Positions 16,039-27,185 are shown, counted from the stretch's first letter. The stretch: DNA of 64,000 nucleotides from Streptomyces dangxiongensis (GCF_003675325.1 NZ_CP033073.1:5642001-5706000); one strand, 5' to 3'. Notes: generated from the letters alone by a model not told the origin. Numbers and translations: made by a program.

Positions 16039-17721
16039 ATGAGCCAGCAGCACTCCGCCGCACCGGCCCGCCACCTCGCCGCCACCGTCGCCCACCGCCG
16101 CGACTGGTGGCGGGACGCGGTCATCTACCAGGTCTATCCGCGCAGCTTCGCCGACAGCAACGGCGACGGCATGGGCGACCTGGAAGGCGTACGCTCCCGC
16201 CTGCCGTACCTGCGCGACCTCGGCGTCGACGCCGTGTGGCTGAGCCCGTTCTACGCCTCCCCGCAGGCCGACGCCGGCTACGACGTCGCCGACTACCGCG
16301 CCGTCGACCCCATGTTCGGCAGCCTCCTCGACGCCGACGCGCTCATCCGCGACGCCCACGGACTGGGGCTGCGGATCATCGTCGACCTGGTCCCCAACCA
16401 CTCCTCCGACCAGTACGAGTGGTTCAGGCGCGCCCTCGCGGAGGGCCCCGGCTCGCCGCTGCGGGAGCGCTACCACTTCCGGCCCGGCAAGGGGAGGAAC
16501 GGCGAACTGCCGCCCAACGACTGGGAGTCCATCTTCGGCGGCCCGGCCTGGACCCGGGTGACCGAGCCGGACGGCACCCCCGGCGAGTGGTACCTGCACC
16601 TGTTCGCCCCCGAGCAGCCCGACTTCAACTGGAACCACCCGGCCGTCGGTGACGAGTTCCGCTCGATCCTGCGCTTCTGGCTGGACATGGGCGTCGACGG
16701 CTTCCGGATCGACGTGGCCCACGGCCTGGTCAAGGCGGAGGGCCTGCCCGACCTCGGCTCGCACGAACAGCTCAAACTGCTGGGCAACGATGTCATGCCG
16801 TTCTTCGACCAGGACGGCGTGCACGACATCTACCGCCAGTGGCGCGGGATCCTCGACGAGTACGCGGGTGAGCGGATCTTCGTGGCCGAGGCCTGGACCC
16901 CGACCGTCGAGCGCACCGCCCACTACGTCCGCCCCGATGAACTGCACCAGGCATTCAACTTCCAGTACCTGGGCACCGAGTGGGACGCCGGTGAACTCCG
17001 CGCCGTCATCGACCGCACCCTGGAGGCCATGCGCCCGGTCGGCGCGCCCGCGACCTGGGTACTGTCCAACCACGACGTCACCCGGCACGCCACCCGCTTC
17101 GCCAACCCGCCCGGCCTCGGCACCCAGATCCGCACCGCGGGCGACCGCGAACTGGGTCTCAGGCGGGCCCGGGCGGCCACCCTGCTGATGCTGGCCCTGC
17201 CCGGCTCGGCCTACGTCTACCAGGGCGAGGAGCTGGGCCTCCCGGACGTCGTCGACCTGCCCGACGAGGTGCGCCAGGACCCGGCGTACTTCCGCGGCGC
17301 CGGCCAGGACGGCTTCCGCGACGGCTGCCGGGTGCCGATCCCGTGGACCCGCGAGGGGGCGTCGTACGGCTTCGGCGACGGCGGAAGCTGGCTTCCGCAG
17401 CCGGCCCAGTGGGGCGAGCTGAGCGTCCAGGCGCAGACCGGCGCGCCCGGCTCCACCCTGGAGCTGTACCGCGCCGCGCTGCGGCTGCGCCGGTCGCGGC
17501 CGGACCTCGGCGCGGGCGACGCGGTGGAGTGGCTGCGGGCGCCCGAGGGCGTACTGGCCTTCCGGCGCGGCGACTTCGTCTGCGTCGCGAACACCACGGC
17601 CGAGGCGGTACGGATCCCGGCGTACGGCCGGGTGCTGCTCAGCAGCGGCGAGATCGCGGAATCCGGTGACGAGGCGAAGGTGCCCGCCGACACGACCGTG
17701 TGGTGGTCCGCCGCGGTCTGA
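16039..17721 (+). CDS. aglA: Intracellular alpha-glucosidase, GH13
   Basis: A 560-aa GH13 enzyme without a signal peptide. The (beta/alpha)8 motifs are complete: [17 protein letters not shown] with nucleophile Asp225, VAEAW with acid/base Glu284, and LSNHDVTRH with Asp346. It resembles the alpha-glucosidases that follow malEFG in Streptomyces and releases glucose from imported maltose and maltodextrins. ATG 16039 follows AAGGAC; the frame is open further upstream but not conserved. A stem-loop terminator follows the gene. Confidence 0.94.
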   Translation: MSQQHSAAPARHLAATVAHRRDWWRDAVIYQVYPRSFADSNGDGMGDLEGVRSRLPYLRDLGVDAVWLSPFYASPQADAGYDVADYRAVDPMFGSLLDADALIRDAHGLGLRIIVDLVPNHSSDQYEWFRRALAEGPGSPLRERYHFRPGKGRNGELPPNDWESIFGGPAWTRVTEPDGTPGEWYLHLFAPEQPDFNWNHPAVGDEFRSILRFWLDMGVDGFRIDVAHGLVKAEGLPDLGSHEQLKLLGNDVMPFFDQDGVHDIYRQWRGILDEYAGERIFVAEAWTPTVERTAHYVRPDELHQAFNFQYLGTEWDAGELRAVIDRTLEAMRPVGAPATWVLSNHDVTRHATRFANPPGLGTQIRTAGDRELGLRRARAATLLMLALPGSAYVYQGEELGLPDVVDLPDEVRQDPAYFRGAGQDGFRDGCRVPIPWTREGASYGFGDGGSWLPQPAQWGELSVQAQTGAPGSTLELYRAALRLRRSRPDLGAGDAVEWLRAPEGVLAFRRGDFVCVANTTAEAVRIPAYGRVLLSSGEIAESGDEAKVPADTTVWWSAAV

Positions 17722-17758
17722 CGGGCCGTCCGAAAGTTACTCGCATCAACTTCATGAC

Positions 17759-17785
17759 GGCCCGCTGCCTTTCCGGCAGCGGGCC
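17759..17785 (+). terminator. Terminator of the mal/aglA unit
   Basis: Perfect 11-bp arms GGCCCGCTGCC / GGCAGCGGGCC with loop TTTCC, followed by TTTAA. It is placed 38 bp after the aglA stop and upstream of the amylase gene. Confidence 0.85.
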
Positions 17786-17803
17786 TTTAACATCTGCGTC
17801 ACC

Positions 17804-17829
17804 GCAAGTTTCCGCAACATTGCAGCAAG
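17804..17829. promoter_or_regulatory. Candidate MalR-type operator of the amylase gene
   Basis: GCAAG (17804), GCAA (17814), TTGCA (17820-17824) and GCAAG (17825) are crowded within 26 bp directly upstream of the amylase ribosome site. They match the half-site found between malR and malE. Co-regulation of the amylase by MalR is a reasonable inference, but is not shown by the sequence. Confidence 0.4.
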
Positions 17830-17854
17830 AACCTTCAACGTCGAAGGACCCCAC

Positions 17855-19237
17855 ATGGCACGCAGGATCCTCCCCGCGGGGCTCGCCCTCGCAGCCGCAC
17901 TCATGATTGGCATGAACCCGACCACCGCTGAGGCCTCCCCGCCCGGCACCAAGGACGTCACCGCGGTCCTCTTCGAGTGGAACTTCGCCTCGGTAGCCCG
18001 GGAGTGCACCACCACCCTCGGCCCCGCCGGATACGGCTACGTCCAGGTGTCCCCGCCCGCCGAGCACATACAGGGCTCGCAGTGGTGGACGTCGTACCAG
18101 CCGGTGTCCTACAGGATCGCCGGCCGTCTCGGCGACCGGGCCGCCTTCCAGAACATGGTGAACACCTGCCACGCGGCGGGCGTCAAGGTCGTCGCCGACA
18201 CGGTCATCAACCACATGTCGGCCGGCAGCGGCAGCGGCACCGGCACCGGCGGCACGTCGTACACGAAGTACGACTACCCCGGGCTGTACTCCTCGTACGA
18301 CTTCGACGACTGCACCTCCCAGGTCGGCAACTACGCGGACCGCTGGAACGTCCAGCACTGCGAACTCGTCGGCCTGGCCGACCTGGACACCGGCGAGGAC
18401 CACGTCCGCAAGACGATCGCCGGCTACCTGAACGACCTGCTCTCCCTCGGCGTCGACGGCTTCCGCATCGACGCGGCCAAGCACATCGACAGCGCCGACC
18501 TGGCCGACATCAAGAGCCGCCTGACCAACCCCGGCGTCTACTGGAAGCAGGAGGTGATCTACGGCGCCGGAGAGGCCGTCCAGCCCACCGAGTACACCGG
18601 CAACGGAGATGTCCAGGAGTTCCGCTACGCCTACGACCTCAAGCGCGTCTTCACCAGCGAGAAGCTGGCCTACCTGAGCAACTACGGCGAGGGCTGGGGC
18701 TATCTGAACAGCTCCTTGGCGGGCGTCTTCGTGGACAACCACGACTCCGAGCGCAACGGCAGCACCCTGAACTACAAGGCCGGCGCCCGGTACACCCTGG
18801 CCAATGTCTTCATGCTCGCCTGGCCGTACGGCGCCCCCGACATCAACTCCGGCTACGAGTGGACCGACGCCGACGCCGGCCCGCCCAACGGAGGGAAGGT
18901 CAACGCCTGCTGGCAGGACGGCTGGAAGTGCCAGCACGCCTGGCCGGAGATCAGGTCCATGGTGGCCTTCCGCAACGCCACCCGCGGCCAGGCGGTCTCC
19001 AACTGGTGGGACGACGGCAACAACGCCATCGCCTTCGGGCGCGGCACCAAGGGGTACGTGGCGATCAACCACGAGACCTCGTCGCTGACCCGCACCTACC
19101 AGACGTCGCTCGCGGCCGGCACCTACTGCAACGTCCAGAACAACACCACGGTGACCGTGAACTCCGGCGGTCGGTTCACCGCCACCCTGGGCCCGGACAC
19201 GGCCCTGGCGCTCTACGCCGGCAGGTCGAGCTGCTGA
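17855..19237 (+). CDS. Secreted alpha-amylase, GH13
   Basis: A 460-aa exported endo-alpha-amylase. The signal peptide covers about residues 1-28 (cleavage near AEASPP). Catalytic motifs are complete: [15 protein letters not shown] with Asp206, [11 protein letters not shown] with acid/base Glu233, and FVDNHD with Asp297. The C-terminal 80 residues form the usual all-beta domain, and there is no separate starch-binding domain. Cysteine pairs fit an extracellular protein. ATG 17855 follows AAGGA. It cuts starch to maltodextrins for the MalEFG importer encoded just upstream. Confidence 0.95.
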   Translation: MARRILPAGLALAAALMIGMNPTTAEASPPGTKDVTAVLFEWNFASVARECTTTLGPAGYGYVQVSPPAEHIQGSQWWTSYQPVSYRIAGRLGDRAAFQNMVNTCHAAGVKVVADTVINHMSAGSGSGTGTGGTSYTKYDYPGLYSSYDFDDCTSQVGNYADRWNVQHCELVGLADLDTGEDHVRKTIAGYLNDLLSLGVDGFRIDAAKHIDSADLADIKSRLTNPGVYWKQEVIYGAGEAVQPTEYTGNGDVQEFRYAYDLKRVFTSEKLAYLSNYGEGWGYLNSSLAGVFVDNHDSERNGSTLNYKAGARYTLANVFMLAWPYGAPDINSGYEWTDADAGPPNGGKVNACWQDGWKCQHAWPEIRSMVAFRNATRGQAVSNWWDDGNNAIAFGRGTKGYVAINHETSSLTRTYQTSLAAGTYCNVQNNTTVTVNSGGRFTATLGPDTALALYAGRSSC

Positions 19238-19275
19238 CCCGTCAGCCCCCCGTCCCTGAAATGTCTTGCCAATGG

Positions 19276-19295
19276 TTTCAGGACTATTGCTGAAA
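19276..19295. promoter_or_regulatory. Inverted repeat upstream of the pullulanase gene
   Basis: TTTCAG (19276-19281) and CTGAAA (19290-19295) form a dyad with an 8-bp centre in an unusually AT-rich stretch of the 160-bp gap between amylase and pullulanase. CTTGCC lies just upstream at 19265. It could be a promoter or operator; the regulator is unknown. Confidence 0.35.
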
Positions 19296-19398
19296 TCTTT
19301 TCGCCGGCGGTACGGTCGCGCGGGCGCCCGGCGGCGCAGCGTGCCGCCGGCGTCGGGGTCGCCCCCAAGAGAGCCGCAACCGCAAGGAGTTACCGCCT

Positions 19399-22300
19399 GT
19401 GATACCGAGATGGCCGGCGCCCCGCACGCGCCGTACCCCGCGTCGCAGAAGGGCGGCGGCCGTCACCGTCGTCGCCCTGGCCGCAGCCCTGGTCCAGCCA
19501 CTGGCCGCCCGGGCCGCCACCCCGCCCGCGCCCCCCTCGGACGCGAAGCTCGCCGCGAGCGCCACGGCGAGCAGCACCACGGGCACCCCGCCCGCAGCCG
19601 AGGTGCCCACGGCCACCTCCCGGGACTACGCGGTCGTCCACTACAAGCGCACCGACGGCGACTACGCCGACTGGAACCTGTACGCCTGGGGAGACCTCGC
19701 CGACGGCGAGGCCACGAACTGGCCGGCCGGCCACCCCTTCACCGGCCGGGACGCCTACGGCGCCTTCGCCTACGTCAGGCTCGAACCGGGCGCCTCGAAC
19801 GCCGGCTTCCTGGTCGTCGACAAGGACGGCGACAAGGACGTCACCGCCGACCGGTCGATCGACGTCACCAGGACGGGTGAGGTGTGGATCGAGCAGGGCA
19901 AGGCCGACGTCCGCACCCAGCGCCCCGAGTACCCCGCCCAGGACAGAACCAAGGCCGTCCTCCACTACCACCGGGCCGACGGGAACTACGACGGCTGGGG
20001 CCTGCACGTCCGGACGGGTGCCGCACACCCCACCGACTGGTCGAAACCCCTGGAGCCGGTGCGGACCGACCCCTACGGCGCGGTCTTCGAGGTGCCCCTC
20101 ACCGAGGGCGCCGGCAGCCTCGGCTACATCGTCCACAAGGGCGACGAGAAGGACCTCCCGACCGACCGGTCCCTGGACCTCACCGCCGACGGCCACGAGG
20201 TGTGGCTGCTGAACGGCCAGGAGCACGACCTGCTGCCGCAGCCCGCGGACAACGCCGCCGCGCTCGACCTGACCACCTCCCAGGCGGTCTGGATCGACCG
20301 GGACACGGTGGCCTGGAACGGCACCGACGGTGCCGCCTCCACCCAGTTGCTGTACTCCGCCGACGGCTCGATCGCCGTCAAGAACGGGACGCTGACCAGC
20401 GACGACGAGCGCTGGCTGCGGCTGACGAAGACCGCGCTCACCGACGCGCAGAAGGCGCGGTTCCCGCATCTGAAGGGCTGCACGGCCTGGTCCGTGGACC
20501 CGCGCGACCGGGACCGGGTGCGCGAGGCGCTCACCGGCCAGCTCGTCGCCTCGCAGCGGTCCGCCGACGGTGCCGTGCTCGCCGCGACCGGCGTGCAGAC
20601 CGCCGGCGTGCTGGACGACCTCTACCCCGGCGCCACCAAGGCCCGGCTGGGCCCGGTCTTCCACCACGGGAAGCCGACCCTCTCCGTCTGGGCGCCGACG
20701 GCCCGCTCCGTCCGTCTCGACCTGGACGGCCGCGGCGTCGCGATGCACCGGGACACCGCCACCGGCGTCTGGTCCGTCACCGGCCCCGCGTCCTGGAAGG
20801 ACAAGCCCTACCGGTACGTCGTACGGGTGTGGGCGCCCAGTGTCCGCAAGCTGGTCACCGACAAGGTCACCGACCCCTACTCCGTCGCCCTCACGGCCGA
20901 CTCCGAGCGCAGCCTCGTCACCGACCTGAACGACGCGTCCCTGGCGCCGGCCGGCTGGTCGGCGCTGCGCAAGCCCCGGGCCGTACCGCTGCGGGATGCG
21001 CAGATCCAGGAGCTGCACATCCGGGACTTCTCCGTCGGGGACCGCACCGCGAAGCACCCGGGCACCTACCTGGCCTTCACCGACAAGGACAGTGACGGGT
21101 CCAGGCACCTGAAGGCGCTGGCGAAGGCGGGCACGTCGTACGTGCACCTGCTGCCCGCGTTCGACATCGCCACGATCCCCGAGAAGAAGGCCGACCAGGC
21201 GACCCCGGACTGCGACCTGGCCGCCCTGCCGGCCGACTCCGACCGGCAGCAGGAGTGCGTCGCGAAGACCGCCGCGAAGGACGCCTACAACTGGGGGTAC
21301 GACCCGTACCACTACACCGTCCCCGAGGGCTCGTACGCCACCGACCCGGACGGCACGGCCCGCACGGTCCAGTTCCGCAAGATGGTCAAGGCGCTGAACG
21401 AGGACGGCCTGCGGGTCGTCATGGACGTCGTCTACAACCACACCGCGGCGAGCGGCCGGGCGGACACCTCCGTGCTCGACAAGATCGTGCCCGGCTACTA
21501 CCAGCGGCTCCTGGCCGACGGCTCGGTCGCCGACAGCACCTGCTGCGCCGACACGGCGCCCGAGAACGCCATGATGGGCAAGCTGGTCGTGGACTCGATC
21601 GTCACCTGGGCGAAGCAGTACAAGGTGGACGGGTTCCGCTTCGACCTCATGGGCCACCACCCCAAGGCCAACATCCTCGCCGTCCGCAAGGCCCTGGACG
21701 CGCTGACCCCGGAGAAGGACGGCGTCGACGGCAGGAAGATCATCCTCTACGGCGAGGGCTGGAACTTCGGCGAGGTCGCCGACGACGCCCGGTTCGTGCA
21801 GGCCACCCAGAAGAACATGGCCGGCACCGGCATCGCCACCTTCTCCGACCGCGCCCGCGACGCCGTGCGCGGCGGCAGCCCCTTCGACTCCGACCCCGGC
21901 GTGCAGGGCTTCGCCTCCGGGCTCTACACCGACCCCAACTCCTCCACCGCCAACGGCTCCGAGGCGGAACAGAGGACCCGGCTCCTGCACTACCAGGACC
22001 TGATCAGGATCGGCCTCACCGGCAACCTGAAGTCGTTCGCCTTCACCGACACCGACGGCAAGCAGGTCACGGGCTCCGAGGTCGACTACAACGGCTCGCC
22101 CGCCGGATACGCGGACGCGCCCGGCGACGCCCTCGCCTACGCCGACGCCCACGACAACGAATCCCTCTTCGACACGCTGACCTACAAACTGCCCGCCTCG
22201 ACAAGCGCCGCCGACCGGGCCCGGATGCAGGTCCTGGCGATGGCCACGGCCACCCTCTCCCAGGGACCGTCGCTCTCCCAGGCGGGCACCGACCTGCTGC

Positions 22301-22833
22301 GGTCCAAGTCCCTGGACCGCAACTCGCACGACAGCGGGGACTGGTTCAACGCCATCCACTGGAACTGCGCCGACGGCAACGGCTTCGGACGCGGACTGCC
22401 CATGGCCGCCGACAACCGGTCCAAGTGGACGTACGCCCGACCGCTGCTCACCACGGTGAAGGCCGGCTGTCCGCAGATCACCGGGGCCTCGGCCGCCTAC
22501 CAGGACCTGCTGAGGATCCGGACGAGCGAGAAGGCCTTCTCCCTCGGCACGGCCGCCCAGGTGCAGGACCGGCTGTCCTTCCCCCTGTCCGGCAAGGACG
22601 AGACACCCGGCGTGATCACCATGCGCCTCGGTGGCCTGGTCGTCGTCCTCAACGCCACCCCGCACCGGCAGGAGCAGCGGATCGGCGCCCTCGCCGGCAC
22701 GCACTACCGGCTGCACCCGGTGCAGGCGGCCGGTGCCGACCCGGTGGTGAGGACCGCCTCCTACGCGGCCGGCCCGGGTACCTTCACCGTGCCGGCGCGG
22801 ACCGTGGCGGTGTTCACCAGGACCGGGAACTAG
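19399..22833 (+). CDS. pulA: Secreted type I pullulanase
   Basis: A 1144-aa exported debranching enzyme. A highly basic signal peptide ([10 protein letters not shown], then a hydrophobic core ending in ARAA) is followed by two tandem carbohydrate-binding domains of the pullulanase-associated type (about residues 75-175 and 185-285, each with VHYKR/LHYHR and [19 protein letters not shown]). Next come a linker, an N-terminal beta domain and the GH13 catalytic domain. The YNWGYDP signature of type I pullulanases is present, as are [19 protein letters not shown] and [11 protein letters not shown] with the three acidic catalytic residues. GTG 19399 follows AAGGAG. It removes alpha-1,6 branches so that amylase and MalEFG can use starch fully. 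Confidence 0.93.
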   Translation: MIPRWPAPRTRRTPRRRRAAAVTVVALAAALVQPLAARAATPPAPPSDAKLAASATASSTTGTPPAAEVPTATSRDYAVVHYKRTDGDYADWNLYAWGDLADGEATNWPAGHPFTGRDAYGAFAYVRLEPGASNAGFLVVDKDGDKDVTADRSIDVTRTGEVWIEQGKADVRTQRPEYPAQDRTKAVLHYHRADGNYDGWGLHVRTGAAHPTDWSKPLEPVRTDPYGAVFEVPLTEGAGSLGYIVHKGDEKDLPTDRSLDLTADGHEVWLLNGQEHDLLPQPADNAAALDLTTSQAVWIDRDTVAWNGTDGAASTQLLYSADGSIAVKNGTLTSDDERWLRLTKTALTDAQKARFPHLKGCTAWSVDPRDRDRVREALTGQLVASQRSADGAVLAATGVQTAGVLDDLYPGATKARLGPVFHHGKPTLSVWAPTARSVRLDLDGRGVAMHRDTATGVWSVTGPASWKDKPYRYVVRVWAPSVRKLVTDKVTDPYSVALTADSERSLVTDLNDASLAPAGWSALRKPRAVPLRDAQIQELHIRDFSVGDRTAKHPGTYLAFTDKDSDGSRHLKALAKAGTSYVHLLPAFDIATIPEKKADQATPDCDLAALPADSDRQQECVAKTAAKDAYNWGYDPYHYTVPEGSYATDPDGTARTVQFRKMVKALNEDGLRVVMDVVYNHTAASGRADTSVLDKIVPGYYQRLLADGSVADSTCCADTAPENAMMGKLVVDSIVTWAKQYKVDGFRFDLMGHHPKANILAVRKALDALTPEKDGVDGRKIILYGEGWNFGEVADDARFVQATQKNMAGTGIATFSDRARDAVRGGSPFDSDPGVQGFASGLYTDPNSSTANGSEAEQRTRLLHYQDLIRIGLTGNLKSFAFTDTDGKQVTGSEVDYNGSPAGYADAPGDALAYADAHDNESLFDTLTYKLPASTSAADRARMQVLAMATATLSQGPSLSQAGTDLLRSKSLDRNSHDSGDWFNAIHWNCADGNGFGRGLPMAADNRSKWTYARPLLTTVKAGCPQITGASAAYQDLLRIRTSEKAFSLGTAAQVQDRLSFPLSGKDETPGVITMRLGGLVVVLNATPHRQEQRIGALAGTHYRLHPVQAAGADPVVRTASYAAGPGTFTVPARTVAVFTRTGN

Positions 22834-22865
22834 GCTGACACCGTTGCCGTGGAACAGGAGTGCGC

Positions 22866-23228
22866 ATGCCGCAGATCACCATCGACTACTCCGACACCGT
22901 GCAAGACGCCTTCGACCGCGAGGGGTTCGCGCGGGCGCTGCACGAGGCGACCGTGGAGATCGCGGCGGCGAAGCCGGAAGCCTGCAAGACGCAGTTCCGG
23001 CCGAGCGCGTACACGGTGTTCGGGTACGAGGATCCCGAGGCGCGCGGGCACGCCGTCGTGCACGTGACGATCGGGCTCCTCGCCGGCCGCAGCGAGGAGA
23101 CGAAGGCGAGGCTCACCGGGGCGGTCCTGGAACTGCTCCGCGAGCACGTGGCTCAGGCGGCGGTCACCCTGCACGCCTCCGCCGAGGTCCGTGACCTCGA
23201 CGCGTCGTACCGCAAGTTCGACCGGTAG
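22866..23228 (+). CDS. 5-carboxymethyl-2-hydroxymuconate isomerase-like tautomerase
   Basis: A 120-aa member of the CHMI branch of the tautomerase superfamily. The ATG at 22866 makes Pro the second residue (MPQITIDYS), which becomes the catalytic N-terminal proline after Met removal; ACAGGAG lies 5 nt upstream. The alternative GTG at 22860 would destroy this feature, so it was rejected. The C-terminal part (AAVTLHASAEVRDLDASYRK) matches the family. No homoprotocatechuate degradation genes are nearby, so its physiological substrate is unclear. Confidence 0.8.
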   Translation: MPQITIDYSDTVQDAFDREGFARALHEATVEIAAAKPEACKTQFRPSAYTVFGYEDPEARGHAVVHVTIGLLAGRSEETKARLTGAVLELLREHVAQAAVTLHASAEVRDLDASYRKFDR

Positions 23229-23235
23229 GCACCGC

Positions 23236-23952
23236 TCAGGACGCCAGGGACACGAGCCGGCCGGCCAGCTCCGCGAAGGGGCCGTCGGCCGGCTCGTCCC
23301 GCATCATCGTGCGCAGCAGCGCCGCCGTGTCCGGGTCGTAGGCGGCACTGACGGCGGCCAGCGCGGCGAAGTCGTGCACGAGCTGCGTCTCCAGCTCGGC
23401 GCGCGGGACGCGGCGGCCGTCCAGCCAGAGCAGGGCCGTGGACTCGGCCAGCGAGATCCAGGAGCGGACGACCAGCTCCAGACGTGCGGACGCCTCGGCC
23501 ACGCCGAGATGCGACAGGATCCGGTCGTACGCGGCCTGCCGTACGGAGTCGATGAGCGCGTTGGTCGCCGACGCGTGCTCCCGGGAGCCCACGCCGTCCG
23601 CGGGCACGGCGGGGCCGCCGCGCATCAGCGCCGAGAAACCGGGCCCGTGGTCGTCCACGAAGTCGAAGTAGCGGCGCATCACACGCAGCAGCCGGGCGCC
23701 GAGCGGGCCCTCGTGCGGCTCGTCGAAGCGGCTCGCGAGATCCTCCGCGGCCCGCTGCAACGCGGCCTCGTACAGGCTGAGTTTGCCGGGGAAGTAGTGG
23801 TAGACGAGCGGGCGCGAGATGCCCGCCGCCGTCGCTATCTCGTCGATGGAGACCTCGTCGGGCGAACGCCGGCTGAAGAGGTCGAGGGCGACACCGATCA
23901 GTTGCTGCCGCCGCTCCTCGACGCCCATCCTGCGGCGAACCCCGGTACTCAT
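23236..23952 (-). CDS. TetR-family transcriptional regulator
   Basis: A 238-aa TetR protein with the N-terminal DNA-binding helices (RRQQLIGVALDLFSRRSPDEVSIDEIATAAGISRPLVYHYFPGKLSLY) and a helical ligand domain. It is convergent with the tautomerase gene (7 bp apart). Upstream lies the degraded ferredoxin-reductase pseudogene in the same orientation. Its targets cannot be told from the sequence. Confidence 0.9.
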   Translation of the reverse strand: MSTGVRRRMGVEERRQQLIGVALDLFSRRSPDEVSIDEIATAAGISRPLVYHYFPGKLSLYEAALQRAAEDLASRFDEPHEGPLGARLLRVMRRYFDFVDDHGPGFSALMRGGPAVPADGVGSREHASATNALIDSVRQAAYDRILSHLGVAEASARLELVVRSWISLAESTALLWLDGRRVPRAELETQLVHDFAALAAVSAAYDPDTAALLRTMMRDEPADGPFAELAGRLVSLAS

Positions 23953-23988
23953 GCGAACACCTTACCGATCAGATTCGGCCGCCGGTGT

Positions 23989-24612
23989 TCACCTGTCGAG
24001 CACCAGGCGGTCGCTCCGGGCCCGTGAGACGCAGATCAGCAGGGAGTCGGCCCGCTCCGCGGCCGTCAGCAGCTCGTCGCGGTGATCGACCTCGCCCTCC
24101 AGCACCCGCTGTCGGCAGGTCCCGCAGAACCCCTGCTCGCACGAGTAGGGCGGTGTCCGGCAGCGCGCGCCGCACGGCGGCCAGCACCGTGGAACCGGCC
24201 GGCACCGTCAGGGTCCGCCCGCTGCGGCGCAGTTCGAGCTGGAACTCCGCGTCGCCGCCGCCCCCGGCACCGGGCGCGAACCGCTCCGCGTGCAGGGTCA
24301 CCCCGGCGGGCAGCCGATCCCGTACCGCCGCCGTCGGACCCTCCGGGCCGCAGCAGTACACCGCCGTTCCCTCGGTCACGTCCGCGAACAGCGCGTCCAG
24401 GTCCGGCCGCCCGTCCTCGGCGACGACCGTCAGCCTCCCCCCGCCGGCCCCGTCCCGGCGAGCCCGCGCAGCCGGTCCAGGTACGGCATCGACGCCCGCG
24501 TCCGCGTACAGCAGCCGTCGCTCGGCGCCCTCCGGCAGGGCCCGCAGCATAGGCAGGATCGGGGTGATGCCGATACCGCCGGCGACGAAGACGTACGACT
24601 CCGCCTGCTTTG
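23989..24612 (-). pseudogene. Degraded Rieske-type oxygenase reductase / [2Fe-2S] ferredoxin oxidoreductase
   Basis: Remnant of a phthalate-dioxygenase-reductase-like protein. One frame has the NAD-binding start YVFVAGGIGITPILPML and YCCGPEGP. The [2Fe-2S] part [16 protein letters not shown] lies in another frame, so a frameshift occurs near 24,160. A second pair of compensating shifts between about 24,435 and 24,500 hides ASMPYLDRLRGLAG in a third frame. The N-terminal flavin domain is missing. At least three indels plus truncation make a sequencing error unlikely; this is a dead gene. The last codons end at 23989. Confidence 0.8.
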
Positions 24613-24739
24613 AGGGCGACCCGCTCGGACTCCACCGGCCGGGCCCGCTTATGAGACATGGCGTCAATGCACTGGCGGGTACGGCATGTGAGAACCCCCG
24701 CGTTACACCTTGTTGACGCCGCTGTCAGCCAGGGCCCGG

Positions 24740-26635
24740 CTAGCGCAGCCCGGTGATCCGCCGGCCGTCCGCCAGCGTGCCGGCCAGGTCGGCCCGGACG
24801 CCCTGCGTCGCCCTGACGGCCAGCAGCGGGCCCCGCGCCGACGCGGTGACCCCGCCCGTCGCCGAGACCGACGACGTCCCCGAGCTGCCCGCGGCCAGCA
24901 GATACCAGCGCCCGCCCGCCGACTTCCACAGCACTCCGGCCAGCACATGGGGATCCCGCGGCCCGCAGGCCGGTACGTCCGTGCCCTTGGCGACGACCGC
25001 CCCGGTCGCCCCGCCCGGCGTACGGAACTGGGCCAGCGCGGCCGTGCCGTCACCGCGCCAGGTCTCGGCCCGTGTGCACACCCACGAACCGGCCCCGCTG
25101 CCGTCGGGCAGCGGCTGCTCGGCGTAGGCCCAGGCGTTGACGCTCCGGATGCCCGCCGACCGCTCGGCCGCCAGCGAGCAGGCGAACGGCGCCCACGTGC
25201 GCAGCCGTTCGCCACCGGTCACCTCCCGGGGCGAGCCGGGGCGGCCGGCCGTGAGACGGGCCGGGACCAGTTCGCCGAGGTCGCTGGCCACCTGGGTGCC
25301 GGACGGGCCGGTCAACTGGAGCACGGTCCACGAGGTGCAGGAACCTGACCGCGGGGCCGGGCCGGCCACCGGCGCGGTCACCCCGTCGGTCACGGTCAGC
25401 GGCACCGCGGCCGTGTCCGGCTTCGTCAGGTCACGCCGGGCCGCCCCGCGCACCCACGGAGCGGTGAGATAGCGGACGTTGCCGTCGGCGCGGCTCAGTA
25501 CCAGCGCGCTCGACCCGGCACGCGTCGCGCCGTCGACCCGGGCGAAGTCGAGGGCCGCGCCCTGGGTGCCGTCCCTCGGCTCGGCGTACCGGGCGATGCG
25601 CAGCCCGTCGTACAGGAGCACCACTCGGGCGTTGTCCACCTCGCCCGCGTACAGCAGTCGGGGCGGGCCGGCCGGGCCGCCGGTCGCGGTGCCCGGGGGC
25701 GCCGAGACGCGGACCGTCCCCCCGGGACGGGCCCATACCGCGAGGGCCCGGCGCAGCAGGGCGCGGTCCCCGGTGAGGGGACCGCGCGCGGGCCACACCG
25801 AGAAGTCGGTGCGGGCCGAGGTGTGCCAGGCGGTGGGGGAGACCCGGGTGAGCCTGCCGGGGTCCAGGGCGGCCTCGGCGGCCGGGTTCTCGGCGTAGAC
25901 GGGCGCGGCGGCGCCGTCCGGGCCCCAGCCGCCGCCCGGCACGGCCACCAGTACGCCGCACACCGCGAGCGCCGCGGCGGCGGCGAGCGCGCCCCTGGCG
26001 TGCTGGTGGCGGCGCCTCAGGTCGGTGGGGCGGGCCTGGAGCGCGCACGGGTCGAACTCGGGGGAGGCGAGCAGGGCCGGGTGCGTGGGCACGCTGTTCG
26101 CCGAGGCCAGCGCGCCATCCGGGTCGTCCACGCCGGCGTCCTGGAGGATCTCGCGGACGTCCCGGTCGGACAGCTTCTCCAGGCCGCGCAGCACGTAGGC
26201 GGCGCGGGCCGGGGCGGACAGGGTGGCCAGCCGCTGGTCCAGCGCGAGTGCGTCCGCGCCGCCCGAGCCCGGGGACAGCCGCAGGCCCCACACCAGGGGC
26301 AGCGTCAGCCGGGGCAGGCCCGTGCGCGGGCGGGCCGCCTCGAGGGCCGCCCGCAGGACCCGCCCGCGCAGATAGGCGTACCCCGGGTCGCCCTCCCGGC
26401 CCGGCACTCGGGCCGGGATCACGGCCGGCCGCTTGCGCCCGCGGGGCAGGGCGCGCTGGGCGAGGGCGTGTGCGGTCAGCACGCGGCGACTGCGGCCGGG
26501 GCCCGGCGGCAGCACGAGGTAGGCGAGCCGGACCAGCCGGGGGTAGTGCTCGACGAGCGCGGCCTCGGCCTGCTCGACGCCGACGTGACCGGCGGAGGCG
26601 GGTGCGTGACGCTGGGCTACTTCCTGTGACTGCAC
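24740..26635 (-). CDS. Membrane-anchored protein with sigma-factor-like N-terminus
   Basis: A 631-aa protein with three parts. Residues 1-210 look like a diverged ECF sigma factor: a region-2-like EAALVEHYPRLVRLAYLVLPPG and a region-4-like block LSAPARAAYVLRGLEKLSDRDVREIL. A single membrane segment follows (about residues 213-235). The remaining 400 residues are extracytoplasmic and contain paired cysteines (SGSCTSW, APFACSL, WVCTRAE, VPACGPR). The layout suggests a transmembrane signalling protein or a sigma-like domain kept as a tethered regulator. GTG 26635 is the start used. The function is not known. Confidence 0.6.
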   Translation of the reverse strand: MQSQEVAQRHAPASAGHVGVEQAEAALVEHYPRLVRLAYLVLPPGPGRSRRVLTAHALAQRALPRGRKRPAVIPARVPGREGDPGYAYLRGRVLRAALEAARPRTGLPRLTLPLVWGLRLSPGSGGADALALDQRLATLSAPARAAYVLRGLEKLSDRDVREILQDAGVDDPDGALASANSVPTHPALLASPEFDPCALQARPTDLRRRHQHARGALAAAAALAVCGVLVAVPGGGWGPDGAAAPVYAENPAAEAALDPGRLTRVSPTAWHTSARTDFSVWPARGPLTGDRALLRRALAVWARPGGTVRVSAPPGTATGGPAGPPRLLYAGEVDNARVVLLYDGLRIARYAEPRDGTQGAALDFARVDGATRAGSSALVLSRADGNVRYLTAPWVRGAARRDLTKPDTAAVPLTVTDGVTAPVAGPAPRSGSCTSWTVLQLTGPSGTQVASDLGELVPARLTAGRPGSPREVTGGERLRTWAPFACSLAAERSAGIRSVNAWAYAEQPLPDGSGAGSWVCTRAETWRGDGTAALAQFRTPGGATGAVVAKGTDVPACGPRDPHVLAGVLWKSAGGRWYLLAAGSSGTSSVSATGGVTASARGPLLAVRATQGVRADLAGTLADGRRITGLR

Positions 26636-26684
26636 GTCCGGAAGAACGAGCGGGCGGTGGGTTGGTCACCGCCGGACCAGCGTT

Positions 26685-27185
26685 TCACGCCTCCGGTCCG
26701 GTGAGGGCGCGCGCGTAGGCCGCCATCGACCGCTGGTAGCGCGGCAGATGCGGGGCCAGGGCCCCGAGCACGAGGGCCAGCCCCTCGCGGTCACGGCCGA
26801 GGGAGGACAGGCACAGGGCGAGGGTGGCGCGGACGGCGTCGTCCAACTCGTCCGAGGACGCGTCCAGTTCGGGAGTGAGGAGCCGGACGCCCTTCGCCGC
26901 CTGTCCGATGTTGCGCAGCGAACTCGACAACTGGATCCGGGCGCGGCGGCCCTTGTACCCCGTCAGCCCGCGGGCGAGCGCCAGCCGGTACAGCGGCACC
27001 GCCCGGTCCGAGTGGCCGGTCGAGTCCCAGGCGCACGCCGACTCGAAGGGACCCAGCGGACTGCCGGCCGGCAGCTCGGCGACGAGGCCCTCGATCACCG
27101 CGCGGAACTCGTCCGCCCGCTCCTGCGGATACTCGTCGAAGGACGCCCAGGCGGCGGCCACGCGGTCTTCCCAGTCCTGGTTCAC
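26685..27185 (-). CDS. Tetratricopeptide-repeat protein
   Basis: A 166-aa all-helical protein with TPR-like repeats (ESACAWDSTGHSDRAVPLYRLALARGL, RIQLSSSLRNIGQAAKGVRLL, LALCLSSLGRDREGLALVLGAL). It resembles the small tetratrico-peptide proteins common in actinobacteria. GTG at 27183-27185 is chosen because the conserved part begins with NQDWEDRV; sequence upstream in this frame is not conserved. It is probably a cytosolic protein-interaction module; the partner is unknown. Confidence 0.7.
   Translation of the reverse strand: MNQDWEDRVAAAWASFDEYPQERADEFRAVIEGLVAELPAGSPLGPFESACAWDSTGHSDRAVPLYRLALARGLTGYKGRRARIQLSSSLRNIGQAAKGVRLLTPELDASSDELDDAVRATLALCLSSLGRDREGLALVLGALAPHLPRYQRSMAAYARALTGPEA

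Noticed and set aside
22860..23228. GTG at 22860 as start of the tautomerase gene
   Set aside because: It would add two residues before the Pro that must be N-terminal for catalysis, and it lies inside the ribosome site.
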